A DNA stretch of 49,353 bases from PALSA-607 sp036510735 (GTDB lineage Bacteria; Actinomycetota; Actinomycetes; Acidothermales; Acidothermaceae), in assembly GCA_036510735.1 (NCBI GenBank), contig DATCDK010000265.1:1-49353 (forward strand). Direction: 5' to 3'. The notes beneath the pieces are model-generated. The model was given only the letters and a program-made list of their open reading frames with translations, did no database searches and was not told the origin of the DNA. Every line of letters begins with the position of its first letter. Position 1 is the stretch's first letter. The position numbers were made by a program, and so were the translations under genes. Of this stretch, positions 43,643 to 49,353 are shown in pieces.

Positions 43643-44047
43643 ATGACGACGACGAGTAGCGGCCGATCGACCCGCCAGAAGCGTGCGCTCGCCGTGGTTA
43701 TTGACGATGCGCAGGAGTTTCGTAGTGCGCAGGAACTGCACGAGGCGCTCCGCGGGCGCGGCGAGCATGTCGGTTTGACGACCGTTTACAACCAGCTGCG
43801 GGTGCTCGCCGACGCCGGTCTCGTCGACACGATGCGGTCGCCCGAAGGCGAGATCCTCTACCGCCGATGTGGGAGTGCCGGCCACCACCACCACCTGTTG
43901 TGCAGGGTATGCGGCCGGACCGTCGAGGTCGCGGGTACTGCGGTCGAGCGCTGGGCCGAGAAGGTCGCCGCCGAAGCCGGCTTCGTCGACGTTTCCCACA
44001 CGATCGAAGTCGTGGGTACCTGCTCGGCCTGCGCTCTGCTTGTTTAA
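43643..44047 (+). CDS. zur: Zinc uptake regulator, Fur family
   Basis: The 134-residue protein has the Fur winged helix (RSAQELHEALRGRGEHVGLTTVYNQLRVLADAGLVD) and dimer domain. It has the regulatory metal site HHHHLLC plus the structural zinc Cys pairs Cys87-x2-Cys90 and Cys127-x2-Cys130. Placement divergent from the zinc importer makes Zur far more likely than Fur or PerR. It represses zinc uptake when zinc is plentiful. The ATG at 43643 is preferred; 15 more codons are open upstream but would cover the promoter region. Its 3' end runs into an 18-bp repeat array. Confidence 0.92.
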   Translation: MTTTSSGRSTRQKRALAVVIDDAQEFRSAQELHEALRGRGEHVGLTTVYNQLRVLADAGLVDTMRSPEGEILYRRCGSAGHHHHLLCRVCGRTVEVAGTAVERWAEKVAAEAGFVDVSHTIEVVGTCSACALLV

Positions 44048-44097
44048 CCGTTGTCGCTGGTTTAGCCGTTGTCGCTGGTCTAGCCGTTGTCGTTCTG
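44044..44097. repeat. 18-bp tandem repeat x3 at convergent gene ends
   Basis: Units containing CCGTTGTCGCTGG start at 44044, 44062 and 44080. They include the stop codon of zur and the stop region of the opposing small lipoprotein, whose last residues QNDNG come from the array. Confidence 0.85.
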
Positions 44098-44493
44098 AGC
44101 ACGTGCCGAGTCGCCGGCGCTCAAGTCCTTGTCTGCCGCAGATGATCCGGCGTCGATGCCGGCAAGGTCCTTGGTAATCGCGGCGAGGGTGCTGGCGTTG
44201 GCAGCCGCCGCCGCTTGATTGGCCGGTGGGGCAGTGGTTGGGGTCGGAGCTGCTGCAGCCGCCGTGGTCGTGCCGGCCACCGGAGTCACAGGTGCAGCTG
44301 TCGTCGCGGCCGCCGCTGTCGCCGTCCCGGCTGAAGCAGGCGACGAGACCGGAGCCGCCGAGGAGACCGGGGCTGCGCTTGGCGTCGTGTTCTGCGCTGC
44401 GGGGGTGACGCTGTCGTGGTGTCCCGCACACCCGGTGGCCAGCGTCACGACAAGCGTGACGCCGGCAACGAGCGTGAGGGAGGGCCTAATCAA
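44080..44493 (-). CDS. Small Ala/Thr-rich lipoprotein
   Basis: The 137-residue product has a lipoprotein signal (LTLVAGVTLVVTLATGC, lipid Cys at 22) followed by a low-complexity Ala/Thr/Pro/Ser stretch and a short helical end (STLAAITKDLAGIDAGSSAADKDLSAGD). No domain is recognised. Its start appears to be a TTG overlapping the stop codon of the preceding gene (TTGA), so it should be translated with it. The repeat array forms its last codons. The product should be anchored outside the membrane; role unknown. Confidence 0.72.
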   Translation of the reverse strand: MIRPSLTLVAGVTLVVTLATGCAGHHDSVTPAAQNTTPSAAPVSSAAPVSSPASAGTATAAAATTAAPVTPVAGTTTAAAAAPTPTTAPPANQAAAAANASTLAAITKDLAGIDAGSSAADKDLSAGDSARAQNDNG

Positions 44494-45236
44494 TTCAGCG
44501 CCTTCATGACATTGGAGACGTCGCTGCGAGCGGTCTTGATGTCGTCGCGCGAGATGCCGAGCGACGCGCGGGCAGGTGCGAGCAGCGCGTGGTTGGCGTC
44601 GTACTGAGCCGGGGTGTCGGCGAGCACGGTCGCGGAAAGGCCGTTCGTTTCGTTGCCGATGGCGGTGATCTGCGTGGCGAGATCGGCCATCCAGGCCTGC
44701 ACTTGCGGAGTGTTCTTGCCCGAGTCAACGCCGGTCAGCAACGCCGCGAGCTTGGTCTGCGCGTCAGTGAGCTTCGGCAGGACCGTGACGGTCATGTCGT
44801 CGGCCGCTGCGGCGAAACGCACCTGCGGCAGCGCGAGTGCGTACACCCGGTAACTCGTGAAGATCGTCGCGTAGTCGGACGCCGCCTGCTTGGCCGTGGT
44901 GTCGCCGGCGATCGTCACACCAAGCGCGGTCAGACCGGTGACGTCACCGTTGAGGGTGGCGAGCAGCGTGGTCTTGTCTGCGGGCGTGATCACTGAGTTG
45001 TTGTTGACGTCGTTGATGGAGACGCTCAAGGACGCGAGGCGCTTGGTGATCGCGGCGGCAGCTGCTGCCTGGATGCTTGCGAGGCTCTTGCCGTGCGGCG
45101 CGGCGGTCGGTGTGGCTGTCGGGCTGGCGCTCGAGACAGCGGGCGAGCCCGTGTCGGCGAGGGCGGTACCCGTCAGGCCGATCAGGACAACGGCGGCGGT
45201 GCCGAGGCCCGCGGTCGCCTTGGTGATGCGGTTCAT
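44490..45236 (-). CDS. Secreted helical protein of unknown function
   Basis: The 248-residue protein has a clear signal peptide (MNRITKATAGLGTAAVVLIG, cleavage near ALADTG), a Pro/Thr/Ala linker, and a helical domain (~60-248). That domain includes SLSVSINDVNNNSVITPADKTTLLATLNGDVTGL and a DIKTARSDVSNVMKALN end. Its type is widespread in actinobacteria without a known role. AAGGAGC lies ~7 nt before the ATG. It overlaps the small lipoprotein gene by 4 nt, and both helical ends resemble each other (DLAGIDAG / DIKTARSDVS), suggesting a joint extracellular function. Confidence 0.8.
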   Translation of the reverse strand: MNRITKATAGLGTAAVVLIGLTGTALADTGSPAVSSASPTATPTAAPHGKSLASIQAAAAAAITKRLASLSVSINDVNNNSVITPADKTTLLATLNGDVTGLTALGVTIAGDTTAKQAASDYATIFTSYRVYALALPQVRFAAAADDMTVTVLPKLTDAQTKLAALLTGVDSGKNTPQVQAWMADLATQITAIGNETNGLSATVLADTPAQYDANHALLAPARASLGISRDDIKTARSDVSNVMKALN

Positions 45237-45333
45237 GGTGTGCTCCTTGGACTGGAAGTGCGGCCCGAGGATCGGGCAGCCGTTTTGTGTCACCTCCTTT
45301 GTCGGTCCTGCACGTCAGCTGAAGGGTCGGCAC

Positions 45334-45348
45334 CATGTTCGGAACATG
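45334..45348. promoter_or_regulatory. Perfect palindrome CATGTTC-G-GAACATG
   Basis: Two 7-nt arms around one central base form an exact inverted repeat ~100 bp before the ATG of the secreted helical protein. Size and position fit an operator for a dimeric repressor; the regulator is unknown. The half-site order (GTTC then GAAC) is opposite to the actinobacterial LexA box. Confidence 0.45.
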
Positions 45349-45398
45349 TAAGTGCGGTGCGCCTGCGGGCCAGGTTCCTTCCTTGGCCACGGAGTGCT

Positions 45399-45436
45399 GA
45401 AGTCCAGCGCTCGCTCTTGCGTGCGCTGGACTTCAA
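45399..45436 (-). terminator. Strong hairpin after the chitinase gene
   Basis: TGAAGTCCAGCG and CGCTGGACTTCA are exact complements (12 bp) with a 14-nt loop, starting 17 nt past the chitinase stop codon. It is the most convincing terminator stem in the window, though without a T run. Confidence 0.65.
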
Positions 45437-45453
45437 TGCTTCCGAGCTACCAG

Positions 45454-46536
45454 CTAGAAGGCGCTCATGATGTGGGTGAACTGCCACGGCTTCTGCGCGA
45501 TGCCGGAGCAGGTGTCGCCACCCGCAGTCCCGAGCATGCACGCCGCCGACGGGTCAGGGTCGGCCGTCTTGTCGCGGTTCAGCGCCCAGAACGACAGCTC
45601 GGCGATGTGGTGATTCTTCGCCCAGGCGGTCACGGTCTTCGCGTCGGCCAGCGTCAGGATCTCCGGCGGTCCGGTTTCGCCGCCCGAGCCGTAGTCGTCG
45701 TAGCCGATCATTTCGGTGACGCCGACCATCTGCCACAGCCGTGCGTTGGAGCACGTCGGGTACAGCGTGTGCAGGAACGCAACGAGCGCGGAAGCCGCGG
45801 TCATCGTGTCCTTCGCCATCTCGTGCGAGGCGTTGTCGTAGTAGTCGAAGGTCATGATGTTGACGACGTCGATGCGTGCGTGGTTCTGCACCGCGTTGCT
45901 CAGGATGTGCTCGACGTCGCTCTCGATGCCGCTCGAATCAGTTGGCACGGTGTAGACGAACTGCACGGTGCGGTGATGCGCGGCTGCCCACGTCTCGACC
46001 TTGGCGATCGCCTTGTTGCGGCGATCGATGCCAGGCAGGTTGCTCAGCGAGTTGTCCTCGACGTCCATATCGAGACGCGTCACGTTGTACGTCGTGACGA
46101 CGTTCTCGTATGCCGCGGCGATCTTGTCGACACTCGTGCAGCTATCGGCTAACTCCCGCGCCTCGTCGTCCGCGCTAAAACCACCAAACGAGGGGACGAC
46201 GTCACCGCCGCGCGCCCGGATCTTGGCGATGTCCGGGCCATAGGTCGACCACGCGACCGGTTCGGTCGACTCGTTGTTCCACAGCGGCGTGCACGAGCCG
46301 CCGCCGGCCGTCTCGAGGAAGGCCATGGTGAGGTACTTCGCGCCCGAGGCTTTCGAGAGCGCGGCCGGGCTGACGCCGTCCTGGTACGACTGGAAGTAGG
46401 GCGCGAACACGTGCGCAGGCAGCGTCCTGCCGGTGCCTTCATGCGCCGAAGCGACGCCCGACAGACTGCCGGTCACGAAGGCGCTGCCAGCGGTTAGCAA
46501 GGCCGCAGCAGTGGCGACCAGTCTCGAGATTCGCAT
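45454..46536 (-). CDS. Secreted GH18-family chitinase-like glycosidase
   Basis: The 360-residue protein has a signal peptide (MRISRLVATAAALLTAG..., cleavage near ASAHEG) and a TIM-barrel of the bacterial GH18 type. Strand 3 shows VVPSFGGF; strand 4 shows the catalytic DxDxE as LDMDVED with Asp156, Asp158 and Glu160; later NIMTFDYYDN and ELSFWALNRD are typical. Exposed Cys pairs probably form disulfides. It should hydrolyse chitin or a related GlcNAc polymer outside the cell; no binding module is attached. GGGGG lies 5 nt before the ATG. A DasR-like operator and an 8-bp hairpin lie upstream, fitting GlcNAc-controlled expression. Confidence 0.9.
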   Translation of the reverse strand: MRISRLVATAAALLTAGSAFVTGSLSGVASAHEGTGRTLPAHVFAPYFQSYQDGVSPAALSKASGAKYLTMAFLETAGGGSCTPLWNNESTEPVAWSTYGPDIAKIRARGGDVVPSFGGFSADDEARELADSCTSVDKIAAAYENVVTTYNVTRLDMDVEDNSLSNLPGIDRRNKAIAKVETWAAAHHRTVQFVYTVPTDSSGIESDVEHILSNAVQNHARIDVVNIMTFDYYDNASHEMAKDTMTAASALVAFLHTLYPTCSNARLWQMVGVTEMIGYDDYGSGGETGPPEILTLADAKTVTAWAKNHHIAELSFWALNRDKTADPDPSAACMLGTAGGDTCSGIAQKPWQFTHIMSAF

Positions 46537-46554
46537 CGCAACCCCCGGGCGCGG

Positions 46555-46574
46555 ATGTGGCCGTTAGGCCACAT
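46555..46574. promoter_or_regulatory. 8-bp inverted repeat in the chitinase leader
   Basis: ATGTGGCC-GTTA-GGCCACAT is a perfect stem ending 18 nt before the chitinase start codon. It could stabilise the mRNA, limit translation, or be a second protein-binding site. Confidence 0.45.
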
Positions 46575-46627
46575 AGTTAGGAACCTTTACAACGCGCCGA
46601 ACGTAACTTCATGACCGCTCAGGTGTC

Positions 46628-46643
46628 AAGGGTCTAGACCCTT
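46628..46643. promoter_or_regulatory. DasR-like operator (dre) upstream of the chitinase
   Basis: AAGGGTCTAGACCCTT is a perfect 16-bp palindrome whose inner ten bases GGTCTAGACC are those of the Streptomyces DasR-responsive element. It stands ~92 bp before the chitinase start. DasR is a GntR-family repressor of chitin and GlcNAc genes released by glucosamine-6-phosphate, so the match of site and gene is meaningful. Confidence 0.65.
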
Positions 46644-46658
46644 TCAAGCGTGTAGGGG

Positions 46659-47816
46659 TCAGCCTCTATAGGGGCGGAAGAAGTCGCGCAGCTCTTGCGC
46701 GTAGAGCTCAGGCTCCTCGAACGGCGCGAAGTGGCCGCCGCGGGCGGGTTCAGTGACGTAGACGGCGTTCGTCACGCGTTCGAGCCAGGCCCGAGGTGGC
46801 CGCACGACGTCGCCGCGAAAGATCGAGAAGCCGGACGGGACGTCGACCCGGCGGGCGAGTTGTGCGGGCGGGATCGCGGAGTTCGCGTTGTACATCCGCA
46901 TCGACGAGCCGATGGTTTCGGTCAGCCAGTAGATCGTCACGTTCGTGAGGATCTCGTCCTTCGTAAAGCTCCGCTCGATGTCACCGTCGCAGCCGCTCCA
47001 CGATTGGAGTTTCTCGACGATCCAGGACGCCAGCCCGGCCGGCGAATCGTTGAGCCCGACCGCGGCGGTCTGCGGCTTCGTGCGGTGCATCGCGCCGTAC
47101 GCGCCCTCGGTTGCTCCCCATGCCGCGACGCTTGCGAACCACTCGCGCTCTTCGGGCGTGAGGTCGGCTGGGTCACCGCTGAACAGCGGCAGGCCTGCGT
47201 CGGTGCGGTGGACGGCAACGACCCGATCGGGATAGTCGAGCGCGAGGTAACGACTGACGTGGCTACCGATGTCGCCGCCCGCCGCGCCGAGTGTCTCGTA
47301 GCCGAGCGCGGTCATGAGTTCGGCCCACAATCCAGCGACCGCGATCGAATCGATGGGCGGCCCAACGGGCGCGTCGGAGTACCCATAGCCCGGCACGTCG
47401 GGCACGACCACGTCAAAGGCGTCGGCGGGGTCGGCACCATGAGCGCCCGGATCGGTAAGTAGCGGGACGACCTTCGAGTAGCGCCAGAACGAGTCCGGCC
47501 AGCCGTGGGTCAGGATCAGTGGCATCGCGGGTTGTGCTGAGGCCCGGGCGTGCACGAAGTGGATGCCGAGGTCGCGCACCTTTGTGCGAAAGCGGGGTAG
47601 CCGGTTCAGGGCCGCTTCTTGCTTCGGCCAATCGAACTCGTCCGCCCAGTAAGTAACGAGCTCGCGGAGGTAGTCGATGTCGGTGCCGAGCGACCAGCCA
47701 GCGTCCTGCGGCGCATCTGGCCAGCGCGTCGCGCGAAGCCGCGTGCGCAGATCATCGAGTGCATCGGGATTGGTGTGCGCAGTGAACGGTTCGGGGCGGA
47801 GCGGGGCGTCCGACAT
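46659..47816 (-). CDS. Epoxide hydrolase (EHN + alpha/beta hydrolase)
   Basis: From the ATG at 47816 the protein has 385 residues: an N-terminal epoxide-hydrolase domain (EHN, ~7-115) and an alpha/beta hydrolase core. Oxyanion segment HGWPDSFWR (104-112), nucleophile Asp182 in GGDIGSHVSR and His in RGGHFAPFEEPE are present. It should add water to an epoxide; the substrate is unknown. No signal peptide is seen. TAATGT stands 7 nt before this ATG, fitting a leaderless transcript; the ATG 30 nt upstream (47846) is the alternative. It lies downstream of SerA on the same strand with a short gap. Confidence 0.9.
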   Translation of the reverse strand: MSDAPLRPEPFTAHTNPDALDDLRTRLRATRWPDAPQDAGWSLGTDIDYLRELVTYWADEFDWPKQEAALNRLPRFRTKVRDLGIHFVHARASAQPAMPLILTHGWPDSFWRYSKVVPLLTDPGAHGADPADAFDVVVPDVPGYGYSDAPVGPPIDSIAVAGLWAELMTALGYETLGAAGGDIGSHVSRYLALDYPDRVVAVHRTDAGLPLFSGDPADLTPEEREWFASVAAWGATEGAYGAMHRTKPQTAAVGLNDSPAGLASWIVEKLQSWSGCDGDIERSFTKDEILTNVTIYWLTETIGSSMRMYNANSAIPPAQLARRVDVPSGFSIFRGDVVRPPRAWLERVTNAVYVTEPARGGHFAPFEEPELYAQELRDFFRPYRG

Positions 47817-47872
47817 GGTTTGCACATTACCGATGGCGACACGCATGGTCGCGCGAATAACTCGCTGCGATG

Positions 47873-49084
47873 TCAGGACAGCGCGCGGAACCTGACCGTC
47901 TCGGGAAGAGCACCCAGTTCGGCGACCATCTCGGGCGTGAAGGCCGACCCGATGTCGGTCACGACATAGCCGATCTCGCCGGTCGTAGCCAGCAGCTGCG
48001 CTTCGACGTTTGCGTCGTACGCAGCGAAGATGCCGTTGATCCTCGCCAGGACGCCGGGAACATTGCGGTGCACGAGAAGCATGCGATGCGTGCGCGGATT
48101 CTGGCGCAGCGTGATGCGCGGCATGTTCACGCTCATCGCTGTCGAGCCTTCGACCAAGAAGTCGCGAAGCTTGGTGGCGACGAACTGCCCGATGTCCTGC
48201 TGCGCCTCTTCGGTCGAGCCGGCGATGTGCGGCGTCAGGATCACGTTAGGCAGGCCTCTGACCTCGGACACGAACTCGTCGCCACGCCCACTCGGCTCGT
48301 CCGGGAACACGTCGATGGCTGCGCCTGCGATGTGACCCGATTCAATGTGCAGGCGCAGTGACGCGTAATCGACAACGAAGCCGCGCGAGAGATTCAGAAA
48401 CAACGAGCCTGTCTTCATTGCGTCGAACTCATTGGCGCCGAATAGGTTCGCGTTGTCGTGGCGACCGTCGACATGCAAGGACACGACGTCCGCGTGTGCG
48501 AGCAACTCGTGCATCGACTCGCAGCGCCGCGCGTTCGACAGTGAAAGCCGATCGACGACGTCGTAGTAGATGACGTTCATGCCGAGGTTCTCCGCGAGCA
48601 CCGAGAGCTGCGTGCCGATGTTGCCGTACCCGACGATGCCGAGCGTTCGGCCGCGGACCTCGTGCGCGCCCTCGGCGGACTTGTCCCAAACCCCTGCGTG
48701 CATCAACGTGTTCTTGTCGGTGAGGTGCCGAGTCAGCGCGATGATCTCGGCGAGTGCAAGTTCGACGACGCTACGAGTGTTGGAGAACGGAGCGTTGAAC
48801 ACGGCGATGCCGCGCCGCGCTGCTGACGCAAGATCGATCTGGTTCGTACCGATGCAGAACGCGCCGATCGCTTCAAGATCGGTCGCAGCTTCGAGAACGC
48901 GCGCGGTCACCTGCGTCTTCGAGCGAATGCCAAGCAGTTGGACGCCGGCCAGCGCGCCAATGAGTTCGTCTTCATCCAATGCGCGGGTGTTTGTTTCGAC
49001 CGAGTAGCCGGCGTCGCGCAAGAGCGCGTCGGCATCGGGATGGATCTGCTCAAGCAACAGGACGCGGGTCGCAGCGGCGGACAC
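47873..49084 (-). CDS. serA: D-3-phosphoglycerate dehydrogenase with ACT domain
   Basis: The 403-residue enzyme has the 2-hydroxyacid dehydrogenase fold with NAD motif LGIVGYGNIGTQ (~146-157), NLSRGFVVD, the catalytic Glu in DVFPDEPSG and His in LTPHIAGST (~287), and a C-terminal ACT domain (~325-403; HRNVPGVLARINGIFAAY). It matches the short E. coli-like SerA (about 410 residues) rather than the longer mycobacterial form. It starts serine synthesis from 3-phosphoglycerate and is probably inhibited by serine through the ACT domain. The GTG start lies 6 nt after GATACT without a ribosome site, so translation is probably leaderless. Confidence 0.94.
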   Translation of the reverse strand: MSAAATRVLLLEQIHPDADALLRDAGYSVETNTRALDEDELIGALAGVQLLGIRSKTQVTARVLEAATDLEAIGAFCIGTNQIDLASAARRGIAVFNAPFSNTRSVVELALAEIIALTRHLTDKNTLMHAGVWDKSAEGAHEVRGRTLGIVGYGNIGTQLSVLAENLGMNVIYYDVVDRLSLSNARRCESMHELLAHADVVSLHVDGRHDNANLFGANEFDAMKTGSLFLNLSRGFVVDYASLRLHIESGHIAGAAIDVFPDEPSGRGDEFVSEVRGLPNVILTPHIAGSTEEAQQDIGQFVATKLRDFLVEGSTAMSVNMPRITLRQNPRTHRMLLVHRNVPGVLARINGIFAAYDANVEAQLLATTGEIGYVVTDIGSAFTPEMVAELGALPETVRFRALS

Positions 49085-49090
49085 GTATTC

Positions 49091-49135
49091 AGTATCTCGT
49101 GCCGGTCATTGGTCGATCTCGGCGAGCCCTACCAT
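49091..49135. promoter_or_regulatory. Divergent leaderless promoters of serA and the kinase gene
   Basis: In this 57-bp gap GATACT (minus strand, 49091-49096) lies 6 nt before the serA GTG, and TACCAT (plus strand, 49130-49135) lies 6 nt before the other GTG. Both starts lack Shine-Dalgarno sequences. Confidence 0.5.
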
Positions 49136-49141
49136 CGGGGC

Positions 49142-49353
49142 GTGACGGACGGTTTCGACGCGACGGCCTTTGATCTGTCGAGGGCAGAGGCGTTGGCGTT
49201 CGAGGCGGCGGCGCATTGGGGTCTCACGCTGGAAGCGCCGTTCGCGATGTCCAGCGTGTCGTACGTCGCGCCGGCCGGTCCCGTCGTCGTGAAGGTGCCG
49301 TGGGGCGGCGACGACGAGTCACTGCACGAAGCCGACGCGCTGCGGGTGTGGGA
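49142..49353 (+). CDS. Aminoglycoside/hydroxyurea-type phosphotransferase, N-terminal part (3' end outside window)
   Basis: Seventy codons are visible, starting at a GTG and running off the window. The sequence includes HWGLTLEAPFAMSSVSYVAP, then VVVKVPWGGDD with the probable ATP-binding Lys, and ESLHEADALRVW, whose Glu would pair with that Lys. The pattern VxKV ... HEAxALRxW fits the N-lobe of streptomycin 6-kinase/hydroxyurea phosphotransferase-like kinases. The catalytic loop is outside the window, so the assignment is provisional. Most such chromosomal kinases have unknown small-molecule substrates; resistance should not be assumed. Confidence 0.65.
   Translation, partial: MTDGFDATAFDLSRAEALAFEAAAHWGLTLEAPFAMSSVSYVAPAGPVVVKVPWGGDDESLHEADALRVW

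Noticed and set aside
45334..45348. LexA/SOS box
   Set aside because: The actinobacterial box is GAAC-N4-GTTC; here the half-sites are in reverse order with one central base.
49142..49353. Definite antibiotic-resistance gene
   Set aside because: Only the N-lobe is visible; chromosomal members of this kinase fold often have other substrates.

Overview
The window is high-GC DNA from an actinomycete. Supporting signs are many GTG and TTG starts, several genes whose start codon lies 6-7 nt after a TANNNT box (leaderless transcripts), a Streptomyces-type sulfur leader peptide, an actinobacterial-style c-di-AMP riboswitch before an NlpC/P60 hydrolase, and the cluster ppk - CYTH/CHAD - Nudix/histidine-phosphatase. 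A Frankiales-like or related lineage is my guess; no rRNA or other marker fixes it. I saw no tRNA, rRNA, CRISPR array, insertion sequence or phage gene.

Layout. (1) 1-7.66 kb: the end of one secreted fibronectin-III/jelly-roll protein, then a 2136-residue paralogue with an N-terminal propeller, 11 FN3 domains and 3 copies of a ~210-residue jelly-roll module. (2) 7.7-13.8 kb: a possible cyclic-nucleotide locus, with a conserved protein of unknown function and a small cNMP-binding protein divergent from a sAC-like double-cyclase/ATPase/TPR protein. (3) 13.8-18.2 kb: a secreted lectin-like adhesin and a large membrane protein whose signal peptide is frameshifted by a 10-bp tandem duplication. 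(4) 18.4-25.3 kb: dienelactone hydrolase, a DUF6295-like protein, a PAP2 phosphatase with zinc ribbon, ManA with an in-frame 27-bp repeat, signal peptidase I, an FAD oxidoreductase, and a sulfur pair (rhodanese and cysteine dioxygenase) with a leader peptide and attenuator-like hairpin. (5) 25.4-28.8 kb: Rieske lipoprotein, c-di-AMP riboswitch with NlpC/P60 protein, a membrane HExxH protein and an unknown. (6) 28.9-33.6 kb: polyphosphate/nucleotide module. (7) 33.6-39.9 kb: L,D-transpeptidase, DMT exporter, a 56-residue DUF5522-like gene, GspE-type ATPase, NmrA-like reductase, D-Ala-D-Ala carboxypeptidase. (8) 40-44 kb: zinc uptake operon (ATPase, two permeases, binding lipoprotein) divergent from a Zur-like repressor. 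(9) 44-49.4 kb: two small secreted proteins, a GH18 chitinase with a DasR-like operator upstream, epoxide hydrolase, SerA, and the start of a small-molecule kinase.

A recurring feature is short tandem repeats of 2-5 copies (10, 18, 27-28 and 41 bp) inside genes or at gene ends. They have visibly changed coding sequence in at least three genes: the membrane-protein signal peptide, ManA, and the rhodanese tail.
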